Below are positions 25,098 through 33,746 of a DNA stretch of 64,000 bases, in pieces. The DNA comes from DASUAS01 sp963809795. GTDB lineage: Bacteria > Actinomycetota > Acidimicrobiia > IMCC26256 > DASPTH01. Location of the stretch: the NCBI GenBank assembly GCA_963809795.1, contig CAWELN010000006.1, positions 248,001-312,000 of the forward strand, given 5' to 3'. The position numbers were made by a program, and so were the translations under genes. Below the pieces are notes generated by a model. The model was not told where the DNA came from. It made no database searches and was given only the letters and a program-made list of their open reading frames with translations. Position 1 is the first letter of the stretch, and every line of letters begins with the position of its first letter.

Positions 25098-26018
25098 ATG
25101 TTGCCCCAGACGACGGGCGAGATCTTCCTCACCGACGGCGGGGTCGAGACCGACTTCATCTTCAACCGTGGGATCGACCTGCCCGACTTCGCCAGTTTCG
25201 TCCTGCACGACGACCGCGACGCCGAACTGATGGTGCGCGAGTACTTCCGCGGCTACCTGCGTCTCGGCGAGGCCTACGACCGCGGCCTCGTGCTCGAGAC
25301 CCTGACGTGGCGCGCCAGCTCCGACTGGGGCGAGCGACTCGGCTTCGACGCGACCCGGCTGCGCGACGTCAATCGCCGGGCCGTCGACTTCCTCCTCGGG
25401 CTCCGGGAACGGGAGGCCGGGTCGACCGTCGTCGTCAGCGGGTGCATCGGCCCGCGCGGTGACGCGTACACCGATCTCGGATCCATGGATGCCGACGCCG
25501 CCGAGGCCTATCACCGTCCGCAGGTCGAGGCGCTCACCGACGCCGGCGCCGACCTCGTCACCGCGCTCACCCTGACGAACCCGACCGAGGCGATCGGTGT
25601 CGTCCGCGCCGCCCAGGCGTGCCACGCGCCGGTCGTGATCTCGTTCACGGTCGAGACCGACGGCGTTCTGCCCGACGGCACCGCGCTCGCCGAGGCGGTG
25701 GTCGCGGTCGACGCCGCCACCGGTGCGGCGCCGAGCTACTTCATGGTGAACTGCGCGCATCCCGACCACTTCGGCTCGGTGCTCGAAGCCGGTGATCCCG
25801 CGCTGGCCCGCATTCGTGGTGTCCGGGTCAACGCGTCGCGTCAGAGCCACGCCGAGCTCAACGAGAGCGAGGTGCTCGACGCCGGGGATCCCGAGGAGCT
25901 CGGCGCGCAGCTGGCCGGGTTGCACGAGCACCTGCCGCACCTCGACGTGCTCGGTGGCTGCTGCGGCACCGACGACCGGCACATCGAGGCCATCGCCGTC
26001 GCGTGCCGCGGTCGCTGA
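25098..26018 (+). CDS. Homocysteine S-methyltransferase family protein
   Basis: 306 residues with the zinc-dependent homocysteine methyltransferase barrel. It begins with LTDGGVETDFIFNRGIDLPD, has SGCIGPRGDAYTD and VISFTVETDGVLPDG in the middle, VNCAHPDHF carrying the first zinc Cys near 216, and GGCCGTDDRHI carrying the Cys pair near 290. Such proteins (MmuM/YagD type) transfer methyl from S-methylmethionine or a related donor to homocysteine, but many actinobacterial members are untested. There is no B12-binding domain and no riboswitch was seen upstream. A single gene, preceded by 143 noncoding bases. Confidence 0.88.
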   Translation: MLPQTTGEIFLTDGGVETDFIFNRGIDLPDFASFVLHDDRDAELMVREYFRGYLRLGEAYDRGLVLETLTWRASSDWGERLGFDATRLRDVNRRAVDFLLGLREREAGSTVVVSGCIGPRGDAYTDLGSMDADAAEAYHRPQVEALTDAGADLVTALTLTNPTEAIGVVRAAQACHAPVVISFTVETDGVLPDGTALAEAVVAVDAATGAAPSYFMVNCAHPDHFGSVLEAGDPALARIRGVRVNASRQSHAELNESEVLDAGDPEELGAQLAGLHEHLPHLDVLGGCCGTDDRHIEAIAVACRGR

Positions 26019-26021
26019 CGG

Positions 26022-26573
26022 TCACCAGGGCGCGTCGGGCCAGGTCTCCCTGGTGCGATTGCTGGTCAGCCATTCGCGTTCGGCCTCGACGTAGTCGGCC
26101 GGCAGATCTGTCGGGCGGGCGCCGAGGTCGAGGTCGATCCGGTGCACGAGCAGCTCCCGCCGGCGCCGTAGGAGCGTCGTCGTCACCGGCTGCGGCCCGT
26201 TCCACAGCCAGATGCCCGGCCGCGACCACGCGTCCGCCGGGAGCTGCCGCCACGCGTCCACGAGCGCGTCGTGCGCCGACACGAAGTCGGCGACCAGCGT
26301 CGCCGCGTCGCGGTCGGCGCCGGCGTCGATCTCCGCCACCCGTCCCGCCATGCCGTCGGGGTACTGCTCGCGGGGTTCGTCGGCGAGTGCGCCTTCCACC
26401 ATGTTGCGGATCCCGTCGGCGTTGCGGGCGAGGTGGGTCACCAGGTGCCCGCGGGTCCACCCCGGGAGGCGCGACCCGGCGCGCGCCTGCTCGTCGGTGA
26501 TCGGGGTGAGGGTCGCGAGCACCAGTGAGCCGGCGCGGTCCGCGGCGTCGATCCCCGCCTCGATGGAGTCCAC
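26022..26573 (-). CDS. Maleylpyruvate isomerase-family mycothiol-dependent enzyme
   Basis: 183 residues with the DinB/mycothiol maleylpyruvate isomerase N-terminal fold. LPGWTRGHLVTHLARNADGI near 42 provides the first metal His, DAWRQLPADAW the mid block, and RRRELLVHRIDLDLG near 140 the second His pair region. Family members use mycothiol, the actinobacterial thiol. The reaction here is unknown. It supports the actinobacterial assignment of the window. It converges tail-to-tail with the homocysteine methyltransferase gene (3 bases apart) and stands alone. Confidence 0.87.
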   Translation of the reverse strand: MDSIEAGIDAADRAGSLVLATLTPITDEQARAGSRLPGWTRGHLVTHLARNADGIRNMVEGALADEPREQYPDGMAGRVAEIDAGADRDAATLVADFVSAHDALVDAWRQLPADAWSRPGIWLWNGPQPVTTTLLRRRRELLVHRIDLDLGARPTDLPADYVEAEREWLTSNRTRETWPDAPW

Positions 26574-26732
26574 GGCGCGGAGCGTACCGCTCGATCACCG
26601 CGCCGGTTCGAGGGTCCGCCGGTGACGAAACGTCCGGATTCTCCGGACCGGCGAAGTGGGGCATGCGCCAAGCGTCACGCTCAGTGAATCCGCGTGTGCG
26701 CGCGGCGGGCGCGGGCCGTACGATCACGAGAT

Positions 26733-27254
26733 ATGGCAGGAGTTCCCGAGGGTCCGATGCCCGAGACCAGTGGCTCCGGGATGGTGGGCGCCGACCGCTC
26801 AGACGACGAGGGCGTCGCCTGGAGCGCGGCGACCCTCATCCAGACCGGAGACGCGGAAGCTGGCACGGTCGCGCGCGATCCGGAGGCGGGAGACGAGATC
26901 GAGGAGCGCGCCGCGACCGACGACGCGCTCGACGACGCGGTCGACGAAGCCCTCGAGCTCGACCTCACCGCCCCCGAGCTCGCCGAGGCCAACGGCAGCG
27001 CGCCCGTGTCCGAGCGGGCCGCCGAGCTCGAAGGCGGGCACTGGCGCGAGCGGGCGGTCGTGTGGCGCGAACGAGCCATGGCCGCGGAGCTGGTGGCGAA
27101 GATGCTGCAACGCAATCTCGACGACCTCCGCGCCAACCTCGATGATCTCCGGCTCAAGGTGGAGAGCGCGGAGGCGAAGCGCACCGAGCTCGCGGCCGCG
27201 GAGACCCCGTGGCGCCGCTTCGTACGGGACATGTACGCGAAGTACATGGGCTGA
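26733..27254 (+). CDS. Acidic coiled-coil protein of unknown function
   Basis: 173 residues. The N-terminal 110 are acidic and low complexity (Asp/Glu/Ala-rich, for example DDALDDAVDEALELDL) and likely disordered. Residues about 115-155 form a heptad-rich helix (AELVAKMLQRNLDDLRANLD, then LRLKVESAEAKR) predicted to be a coiled coil. The end is basic and aromatic (WRRFVRDMYAKYMG). I recognise no family. ATG at 26733 is used. A second short, helical gene begins five bases after its stop, which suggests a two-gene unit. Confidence 0.6.
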   Translation: MAGVPEGPMPETSGSGMVGADRSDDEGVAWSAATLIQTGDAEAGTVARDPEAGDEIEERAATDDALDDAVDEALELDLTAPELAEANGSAPVSERAAELEGGHWRERAVVWRERAMAAELVAKMLQRNLDDLRANLDDLRLKVESAEAKRTELAAAETPWRRFVRDMYAKYMG

Positions 27255-27259
27255 CCGCG

Positions 27260-27526
27260 GTGGGAAAGAAGTCGAAGGCTCCGAAGCAGTCACGCAAGCA
27301 ACAGCTCGCGGAGCAGATGGTCGTCGAGCAACAGCGAACGGCAGAGGTGCTCCAGTCGCTCTCGACCGCAGTCAGCACTCAGCAGTCGTCGTCGGGAGAT
27401 CGGTTGCTGGAGGAGATCCGCAAGTTGCTCGACGACGTGCTCGTCGCGCAACACCGCACCAATCAGCTGCTCGAGCTCGCGTTGCGCGCCGGATTCGACG
27501 ACGACGAACAGGCCCGCAACTCGTAA
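27260..27526 (+). CDS. Small coiled-coil protein of unknown function
   Basis: 88 residues from GTG 27260. A Lys/Gln-rich start (GKKSKAPKQSRKQQLAEQMV) leads into a long predicted helix rich in Leu, Gln and Glu (EQQRTAEVLQSLSTAV, then LLEEIRKLLDDVLVAQHRTN). The C terminus is acidic. No known domain. It follows the acidic coiled-coil gene by five bases with complementary charge (basic N terminus here, acidic there), so a heteromeric coiled coil is conceivable but unproven. Base composition appears lower in GC than in its neighbours. Confidence 0.5.
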   Translation: MGKKSKAPKQSRKQQLAEQMVVEQQRTAEVLQSLSTAVSTQQSSSGDRLLEEIRKLLDDVLVAQHRTNQLLELALRAGFDDDEQARNS

Positions 27527-27625
27527 CTCCCGCGTTCTGCGTGCAGGGTGTCCTGGCGCGCGGTTGGCGGTGGGCGTCGAGAGTCGGTCAGGCTGCGGGC
27601 GCGTTCGGGGCGGGGAGAGGGCGCG

Positions 27626-29239
27626 ATGAGCATCCAGACGTCGAGGAGCGTGACGGACGACGCGACGGGTCGAGCGCCGGTGCTCGTGGTCGGTGCCGGC
27701 CCGACCGGACTGCTCCTCGCCGCGGAGCTCAACCGGCGTGAGGTCCCGTGCGTGCTGATCGACGAGCGGTCGGGACCGCAGCACTGGGACCGTGCGACGG
27801 TGGTCCATCCGCGCTCGCTCGAGCTCTTCGAATCCCTGGGAATCAGCGAGCAGTTTCTCGACGTCGGCACTCCACAGCGCGGCGCGAAGATCCATTCGGG
27901 CGGCGAGGTCCTCGGTGCGTTCGACCTCACCACCTCCGGGAGCAGCTATCCGTACAGCCTCGGCGTTTCCGAGGAGGTCACCGAGTCGATCCTCACCGAG
28001 TACCTGGGCGCGCAGGGCGGCGAGGTGGCCAGATCGTCTCGCCTGATCGGCCTGACCGCTCGTGCCGATGGGGTCGCGGCCGAGATCGAGCGCGACGGCG
28101 AGCGCATCCAGATGGACGCCAGTTGGGTGGTGGGGTGCGACGGCCTGCACAGCCCGACCCGCGAGGCGAGCGGCATCGGATTCGACGGCCACGACCTCGC
28201 CGCGCCGTGGGCGGTCTTCGATGCGACGCTGGACGGTTGGACCGAGACGTTCGACCTCACCTTCGTCTATCTCGAAGCGGTCCCGGTCATCCTCACCGCG
28301 CTGCCCGGGCGACGCTGGCGCGCGTACCTGCGGCCGAGCTCGCCGACTTCGGATCTGGTCGCCGATGCGACCTCGACGATCCGCCGGTACTTCCCATCGG
28401 TGTCGTTCGTCGACGTCGAGAACCCGACACGTTTCCAGTGTCACACCAAGTTCGCGACCACGTACCGCGCCGGGCCGGTCCTCCTCGCCGGCGACGCCGC
28501 ACACCTGTGCTCGCCCGCCCAGGGCCACGGCATGAACACCGGGCTGCAGGACGCGGCGAACCTGGCTTGGAAGCTGGCGCTGGTCCACCAGGGTCGGGCC
28601 GAGCCCGTGCTCCTCGACAGCTACGAGGCGGAACGGCTTCCGGTCGCGCGGACGGTCGGCCTCGAGGGCGACGACTTCGAGCTCGCGCAGATGGCCACCG
28701 ACGCGAAGGAACGGAAGGACCGTGACCGGTCGCTGCGCGCCATGCTCGCCGACCCGACGGCGCGCCAGCACGAGATCGTCGCCGAGGCCGAGCTCGACGT
28801 GGAGTACTCGGACTCACCCATCGTGATCGGCGACGCCCATCGGGGCCTGGCGCCCGGACAGCGCCTTCCCGACACCATCGCGACGCGATGGTCGGAGACG
28901 GAGTCCGGGCGCCTGCACGAGCACACGCGTCACGCCGGCCACACCATCGTGCTCCTCAATGGTGCGGATGCGGACCGTGGCGCGGTCTCCGAGCTGCTCG
29001 GCACCCTGCTCGACGTCGTCGCGGGCTCACCCATGCTCGACGCGGTGATCGCGCTCGGGATCGGTGAGCACCCGTCCGAGGCGGCAGGGCACATCGAACC
29101 ATCCGCCGCCGCCCTCCTCGCCGTCGACGAGATCACCCTCTTCGCGGTGCGCCCCGACGGGTACATCGGCCTCCGCGCCGACCACGATCACCTCGCCGCG
29201 CTGGCGCGGTACCAGGCACTCGTGCTCGGGCATTCGTGA
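27626..29239 (+). CDS. FAD-dependent aromatic hydroxylase (PheA/TfdB/MhpA-type flavoprotein monooxygenase)
   Basis: 537 residues of the UbiH/PHBH-like class A flavin monooxygenases. It has VLVVGAGPTGLLLAAELNRR (dinucleotide fold) near 17, GCDGLHSPTREASG (DG motif) near 170, and LLAGDAAHLCSPAQGHGMNTG (GD motif) near 288 followed by LQDAANLAWKLALV. The C-terminal third contains the thioredoxin-like extension typical of phenol hydroxylase-type enzymes. It should hydroxylate a phenolic or polyketide-like ring using NAD(P)H and O2. ATG at 27626 follows GGGGAGAGG. A single gene, upstream of small DUF3303-like and epoxide hydrolase genes. Confidence 0.9.
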   Translation: MSIQTSRSVTDDATGRAPVLVVGAGPTGLLLAAELNRREVPCVLIDERSGPQHWDRATVVHPRSLELFESLGISEQFLDVGTPQRGAKIHSGGEVLGAFDLTTSGSSYPYSLGVSEEVTESILTEYLGAQGGEVARSSRLIGLTARADGVAAEIERDGERIQMDASWVVGCDGLHSPTREASGIGFDGHDLAAPWAVFDATLDGWTETFDLTFVYLEAVPVILTALPGRRWRAYLRPSSPTSDLVADATSTIRRYFPSVSFVDVENPTRFQCHTKFATTYRAGPVLLAGDAAHLCSPAQGHGMNTGLQDAANLAWKLALVHQGRAEPVLLDSYEAERLPVARTVGLEGDDFELAQMATDAKERKDRDRSLRAMLADPTARQHEIVAEAELDVEYSDSPIVIGDAHRGLAPGQRLPDTIATRWSETESGRLHEHTRHAGHTIVLLNGADADRGAVSELLGTLLDVVAGSPMLDAVIALGIGEHPSEAAGHIEPSAAALLAVDEITLFAVRPDGYIGLRADHDHLAALARYQALVLGHS

Positions 29240-29346
29240 GCTCGAGCGAACACCGCCGTCGTCGGCGTCACCGCCCCGGCGCTTGACCGCCGCGGCGCGG
29301 CGCGTCATGGTTCGTCGACACACCTACCGCGAGAGGGGAGCGGGCC

Positions 29347-29652
29347 GTGGACTATGTCGCCCGTCTGACGTTTCAATCCGCCGCGAGCGCCCAGGACCGG
29401 GATGCGGCACTGGCGAGACGAGCATCCTGGAACTACCCGGCCGGGGTCCAGGTGATCGCGGAGTACTGGCCGCTCACGGCCGACCTGTCGGTCGTCGCGA
29501 TCTTCTCCGCCGATGATGTCGGCGCGATCTGGGAGCTCCAGGCGGAATGGAGCGACGTCTTCGACATCGACATCGCACCGGCCGTCTCGGCCGAGGAAGG
29601 GCTCCGCATCGGGCCCGACGTGTTCGGTCGGCTCCAACGTCTCCAGCAGTAG
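29347..29652 (+). CDS. DUF3303-like small protein
   Basis: 101 residues from GTG 29347. YVARLTFQSAASAQDRDAAL, PAGVQVIAEYWPLTADLSVV and FSADDVGAIWELQAEWSDVF resemble the alpha/beta ferredoxin-like DUF3303 family, in which a small protein carries G..W and E.WsD motifs. Function unknown. A GAGGGGAG-like site lies just upstream, supporting the start. It precedes the epoxide hydrolase gene by 33 bases on the same strand and may be co-transcribed. Confidence 0.65.
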   Translation: MDYVARLTFQSAASAQDRDAALARRASWNYPAGVQVIAEYWPLTADLSVVAIFSADDVGAIWELQAEWSDVFDIDIAPAVSAEEGLRIGPDVFGRLQRLQQ

Positions 29653-29685
29653 GGGTCGGCCGCCGGAGGTTGCAGGACCGCTCCG

Positions 29686-30858
29686 ATGCCGATGCCCAGT
29701 CCGGTGCCGTTCGAGATCGCGGTGCCGGCTGACGCGCTCGACGACCTGGTCCTCCGCCTCCGTCGTACGCGCTACGCCGACGACTTCGGGAACGACGACT
29801 GGACCTTCGGGGTACCTCGCTCGTACCTGAGCGGGATCGTCGACCACTGGATCGAGCGCTTCGATTGGCGTGCCCAGGAACGGGCCATGAACGGCTACGC
29901 CAACTTCCTCGTCGAGATCGACGGGATCCCGATCCACTTCGTGCACGAGCGCGGACGCGGTCCTGCGCCCATGCCGTTGATCCTCACCCACGGGTGGCCG
30001 TGGACCTTCTGGGACTACGAGCGCCTCATCGGACCGCTCTCGGATCCGGCGCGATTCGGTGGGGACCCGAACGACGCCTTCGACGTGGTCGTGCCGTCCC
30101 TCCCGGGCACCGCGTTCTCGAGTCCGTTGCGTACCACCGGCATCGGGGTCGTGACGACCGCCGAGCTGTGGCTGCGGCTGATGCGCGACGTCCTGGGCTA
30201 CGACCGCTTCGCCGCCGGTGGTGGCGACTCCGGCGCGTTCGTCAGCGTGCGGCTGGGGCACGCGCACGCCGACCAGGTGATCGGCGTCCACCTGAACTTC
30301 CCGGCCACGGTGTCGATGGGCGCGCTCGCCGCGATCGCTCGTGAGGACTACACGCCCGAGGAAGCGCGGTGGCAACAGCAGGCGCCCCCACAGGCCCGGG
30401 GCACCTCCGCGCACATGGCGGTGCACATCGAAGATCCACAAACGCTCTCGTGGGCGATGAACGACTCGCCGGCCGGGCTGGCGGCGTGGCTCATCGAACG
30501 TCGCCGCAACTGGAGCGACTGCGGCGGCGACGTCGAACGCAGCTTCACCAAGGACGAGCTGCTGACGGGTGTGAGCCTCTACTGGCTCACCGGAACGTTC
30601 CACACGTCGGTCCGCTTCTACGCCGAGTCGTTCCGTGGACCATGGCCCCTCGTGCACGACCAGCAGCCGCCGGTCACGGTCCCGACCGCCGTCGCCGTCT
30701 TCCCACGTGAGCTGCTCCGCGTGCCGCGACGCTTCATGGAACGCCAGGTGAACCTGGCGCGCTGGACGGTCATGCCGCGTGGGGGCCATTTCGCCCCGTC
30801 GGAGGAGCCGGAGCTCATGGTGGACGACATTCGGGCGTTCTTCCGCGAGCTGCGCTGA
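29686..30858 (+). CDS. Epoxide hydrolase family protein (EHN domain plus alpha/beta hydrolase)
   Basis: 390 residues. The N-terminal epoxide hydrolase domain (PF06441) spans about 1-110, with FEIAVPADALDDLVLRLRRT and WTFGVPRSYLSGIVDHWIER. The hydrolase core has the oxyanion motif LILTHGWPWTFWDYERLI near 100, the nucleophile elbow AAGGGDSGAFVS (Asp nucleophile) near 185 and the late His in PRGGHFAPSEEPE near 365. The elbow reads GDSG where GDWG is usual. This is the microsomal-type epoxide hydrolase class, converting an epoxide to a diol. It may act after the aromatic hydroxylase or P450 steps, but that link is inferred. Confidence 0.9.
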   Translation: MPMPSPVPFEIAVPADALDDLVLRLRRTRYADDFGNDDWTFGVPRSYLSGIVDHWIERFDWRAQERAMNGYANFLVEIDGIPIHFVHERGRGPAPMPLILTHGWPWTFWDYERLIGPLSDPARFGGDPNDAFDVVVPSLPGTAFSSPLRTTGIGVVTTAELWLRLMRDVLGYDRFAAGGGDSGAFVSVRLGHAHADQVIGVHLNFPATVSMGALAAIAREDYTPEEARWQQQAPPQARGTSAHMAVHIEDPQTLSWAMNDSPAGLAAWLIERRRNWSDCGGDVERSFTKDELLTGVSLYWLTGTFHTSVRFYAESFRGPWPLVHDQQPPVTVPTAVAVFPRELLRVPRRFMERQVNLARWTVMPRGGHFAPSEEPELMVDDIRAFFRELR

Positions 30859-30880
30859 CCCGGCCGCGCACCCCTCGGTC

Positions 30881-31249
30881 CTACGACCGCTGGTGCGCGA
30901 TCTGGAAGATGTTGCCGAACGGGTCGCGCACCATCGCCCGCCGGTCGCCGTAGGGCACGTCGACGGGTGCCTCCATGCTCTCCGCGCCGGCGTCCATCGC
31001 TCGGCGATAGACCTCGTCGGCGTCGTCCACGTAGACGTAGAGGAACGCCGGGAAGCGGTCGCGATCGGTGGCCGGACTCACCATGACGATCGAGTCGCCG
31101 ACCAGGATCTCGGCCGGGCGGCCCGCGTGGACCTCACCGGTCCCGCCGAACACCGCGCGCAGGAAATCGACCTGGGCCGCGACGTCGGGCACGACGATTC
31201 GTGGCGTCACCGTGTGGAACCCCTCCCGCGGACCAGTGTTGGACGCCAC
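30881..31249 (-). CDS. VOC (glyoxalase-fold) family protein
   Basis: 122 residues from GTG 31249. FHTVTPRIVVPDVAAQVDFL opens the domain, EILVGDSIVMVSPA and FPAFLYVYVDDADEVYRRAM continue it, and YGDRRAMVRDPFGNIFQIAH closes it. The pattern matches PhnB-like/COG2764 VOC proteins (PRIV..D..A...FL...FG). No catalytic role can be assigned. Longer upstream frame sequence is not conserved. It overlaps nothing and lies 56 bases downstream of the trmO gene on the same strand. Confidence 0.82.
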   Translation of the reverse strand: MASNTGPREGFHTVTPRIVVPDVAAQVDFLRAVFGGTGEVHAGRPAEILVGDSIVMVSPATDRDRFPAFLYVYVDDADEVYRRAMDAGAESMEAPVDVPYGDRRAMVRDPFGNIFQIAHQRS

Positions 31250-31305
31250 CGAACTGTCCTTTCGTCGCCCGGTCGGTACCGATGATCCGGGTGCCGACCA
31301 GGACG

Positions 31306-31714
31306 TCATCGGGTGCCGACGGGACCGAGCACCGGTTTCACGTCGAGCACGGGCGTACCGCTGATGGCTTCCAGGTTGCGAACGCGGAGCCGGGGGCCGT
31401 CGATCGCGAGGATCTCCACCTCGTGCAGTCCGATGGGGTTCGGGCGATCCGGCGATCGGGTGCTGAAGACGCCCAGCCGCGGTCGGGTGGGGTCGCCACG
31501 GGGATGCACCTCGAGCACGTCGCGATCCCCGCGGTCGAGCCACGTCAGGACGATCACCCGCTCGCCGACCACGAGGTCGCGCATCGCCGGGAGGTACTGC
31601 GATCCCATCGCGATCCAGGCATCGAGCTCACCTTCGTCGCCCTGTGCCGGAGCGGCAGCCAGGTCGACGAGTGGAGACTCGACGCATCCCGATGACCCGA
31701 AGCTCGTAGTGCAT
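31306..31714 (-). pseudogene. trmO: tRNA (N6-threonylcarbamoyladenosine37-N6)-methyltransferase TrmO, frame broken near the start
   Basis: The C-terminal frame is an unmistakable TrmO/TsaA core: LGVFSTRSPDRPNPIGLHEV followed by ISGTPVLDVKPVLG. TrmO uses SAM to methylate t6A37 in tRNA-Thr. The expected N terminus is present in another frame from ATG 31714 as MHYELRVIG, then ESPLVDLAAAPAQGDEGEL resumes in the core frame. One extra A near 31691 accounts for the break, and the core frame has no plausible start of its own nearby. It is either a sequencing insertion or a recent inactivation of a tRNA-modification gene. Confidence 0.82.
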
Positions 31715-31821
31715 GGGCTCCAGCATGCCCGGTACGAGGGTCGGTCGGGAGTTCGAGGTGTTGGTGAGTCTCGCCGAGCGGGTGGCTCAAGCGAGTCGGC
31801 CGCGACGCCGAGAAACGAGGG

Positions 31822-32106
31822 ATGCAGATCTCCTTCGACATCGCCGGTACGCCCGCGGAGTTCCGCCGCCAGAGCAGCTCGGGTAAGGCCGAACTGCTCG
31901 TCGGGGACGACGTGGTCACGTTGCAGAGCCCGCTTCGCGTCTCCACGCACTTCAGCTTCAAGACCACGCAGAAGTGGCGCTGCGAAGTCGGCGGACATGT
32001 CGTCGAGGTCGTGAAGGTCCGCCCGCGGTTCGTCGGCGGGCTCCGCGAGAACTCGTACATCATCACGGTGGACGACAACCAGGTCGCCGCCGCCGCCGGC
32101 ATCTGA
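31822..32106 (+). CDS. Small beta-rich protein of unknown function
   Basis: 94 residues from ATG 31822. The sequence alternates short hydrophobic strands (AELLVGDDVVTLQSPL, STHFSFKTTQKW) and ends in VVEVVKVRPRFVGGLRENSY followed by IITVDDNQVAAAAG. The RPRF-GG segment with a following strand recurs in uncharacterised actinobacterial proteins, but I cannot name the family. No signal peptide or transmembrane segment. A stand-alone gene, divergent from trmO, followed by the PAP2-like gene after 129 bases. Confidence 0.6.
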   Translation: MQISFDIAGTPAEFRRQSSSGKAELLVGDDVVTLQSPLRVSTHFSFKTTQKWRCEVGGHVVEVVKVRPRFVGGLRENSYIITVDDNQVAAAAGI

Positions 32107-32235
32107 GCGCCGACGCCCGGAAGCTTCGGGGGCGGTGGCGCGGCGCGCTCGCGCTCATGTTCCGCTCATTCGATCGGTTGCTCCCGGAGCCCGCGGAACG
32201 GTGTCGACGGTACCGGCATAGCCTGGTGTGGCGTG

Positions 32236-32919
32236 ATGGATCACCGGGAGCTCGCACGACGGCGCACGTCGTTTCCGCAGCCGTCAGGCCTCCTGGCGGT
32301 CACCGCGGTGCTGCTCGCCGGGCTGGCGCCGCTCGCCGTTCGTGTGCACTCCATGATCGGTCCGCTCCACGTCGATCGCTGGGTCTCCGGACACCTCGCC
32401 GAGCGACTGCCGGTCGCCGGGTTCCGGCTGGGTTACTCGGGATATGACGCGATCGCGCGGGCGGGGGCTCCGGCGTTCGTCGTGGTGGCGATGGTGCTCG
32501 CGCTCGGTTGGGCGATCCATCGGCGCGACGTCGAGGGCGGGCTGCTCGCGGTGGCGGGACCGGGCGTCGCGTTGGTCCTGGCCGAGCTCGTGGCCAAGCC
32601 GCTGATCGGTCGCCAGGACCCGGCCGGCAGCTGGAGCTTTCCTTCCGGGACGGTGACGGTAGTCGCGGCGTCCGTGGCCGTGAGCGTCATCCTCGTGTAC
32701 CGATGGGCCGGTCTGACCCGAGCGATCACGACCGCGCTCGTGCTGGTGGTGGTCCCGATCGTCATGTGCGTGGCGGTGGTCGAGGTGCATTGGCACTACG
32801 CCACTGATGCCGTCGCGGGTCTCGCGCTGGGCGCGGCAGTGGCGTGCGGCCTCGCCGCGGTGCTTGCGGCGCTCGAGGACACGTACCGCCGCCCTCACCT
32901 GGCCGATCTCAGTCCGTAG
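32236..32919 (+). CDS. PAP2-superfamily membrane phosphatase-like protein with degenerate motif
   Basis: 227 residues and about six transmembrane helices. The three PAP2 motifs are recognisable: KPLIGRQDP (motif 1), SWSFPSGTVTVVAA (motif 2) and VEVHWHYATDAVAG (motif 3). In motif 2 the catalytic His of PSGH is replaced by Thr, and in motif 3 the SR pair is lost although the His and Asp remain. Intact relatives dephosphorylate lipid phosphates such as undecaprenyl pyrophosphate at the membrane. The missing His suggests altered or absent phosphatase activity. ATG at 32236 (or GTG at 32233) is the start. Confidence 0.8.
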   Translation: MDHRELARRRTSFPQPSGLLAVTAVLLAGLAPLAVRVHSMIGPLHVDRWVSGHLAERLPVAGFRLGYSGYDAIARAGAPAFVVVAMVLALGWAIHRRDVEGGLLAVAGPGVALVLAELVAKPLIGRQDPAGSWSFPSGTVTVVAASVAVSVILVYRWAGLTRAITTALVLVVVPIVMCVAVVEVHWHYATDAVAGLALGAAVACGLAAVLAALEDTYRRPHLADLSP

Positions 32920-32947
32920 CGCGCGTTCGGTCGTCGTCCGTCCCTCA

Positions 32948-33649
32948 CTACGGAGACACGGTCAGCGTCGCCTTCATGCCCTGCGCTTCGTGACTGTCGA
33001 CGGTGCAGTAGAGGGTGTACGAACCTGGCGCCATCTTGGCCTTGCCCGTCTTCTTCCCCCCGGCATCGGTGGTGAGGAGGAAGCCCGCGAACTTCGGGTC
33101 CTGGATCGCCAAGGTGTGACCCGTCGCGCCGCCATAATTGAACTGCACGACGCCCGCTTTGGCCGCGAACTCAGTGGCGTTGAATTTGATCGACGGCTCG
33201 GCCATCACGTCGACGCTGCTCGTGGGTGTTCCGGTCGCATACTGGAACCCGGTGGTCCCGGCCTCACCCGTCTCGAGGCTCGGGCCCAGCGACACGAGAC
33301 TGCCGATCGACAGCACGAAGAACGTCACGCCGAGGATCACACCCAGCGAGGCGGTCTTGAGTCGCGGCGCGGCGGCGAGGAGCGACGCACCGACGAGGAT
33401 CGTGAGGGTGATCACGATGCCGAGCACGAGGGCCGAATCCTCGTTCCCCGCGAGGAAGACCCGCGAGATGTCGAGCACCAGGACCGCGACGATGAGGATC
33501 GCGAACAGGGGAACGAAGAACGGCAACAGCGCTCGGGCCTTCAACGGCGTGTCCGCCGCCGGGGCGTCCGCCCCCAGGGACTCGCTCTCGACGAGCTCGG
33601 GGAGCTCCTCGGACTCGGGGAGGTCGCCGGGTGGGGCGGTGTCGGTCAT
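32948..33649 (-). CDS. Membrane-anchored cupredoxin (blue copper domain) protein
   Basis: 233 residues. A disordered acidic N terminus is followed by two transmembrane helices (about 40-65 and 75-95) and a third segment near 100-120, then an extracytoplasmic domain. That domain holds copper ligands in plastocyanin-like order: His in GATGHTLAIQD, then Cys, His and Met in YCTVDSHEAQGM (C-x4-H-x4-M). This predicts a type 1 copper electron carrier tethered to the membrane. No oxidase genes are adjacent, so its redox partner is unknown. ATG at 33649 was chosen over one eight codons earlier. Confidence 0.85.
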   Translation of the reverse strand: MTDTAPPGDLPESEELPELVESESLGADAPAADTPLKARALLPFFVPLFAILIVAVLVLDISRVFLAGNEDSALVLGIVITLTILVGASLLAAAPRLKTASLGVILGVTFFVLSIGSLVSLGPSLETGEAGTTGFQYATGTPTSSVDVMAEPSIKFNATEFAAKAGVVQFNYGGATGHTLAIQDPKFAGFLLTTDAGGKKTGKAKMAPGSYTLYCTVDSHEAQGMKATLTVSP

Positions 33650-33746
33650 CGCGGGGCCGATCTCTCGACGCATGGCGCGCAGCCGGAGGTGACGACACCC
33701 AGAGTGCCCGATCGGCGATGTCCGGCAACCATCGGCGCGCCGGGAG

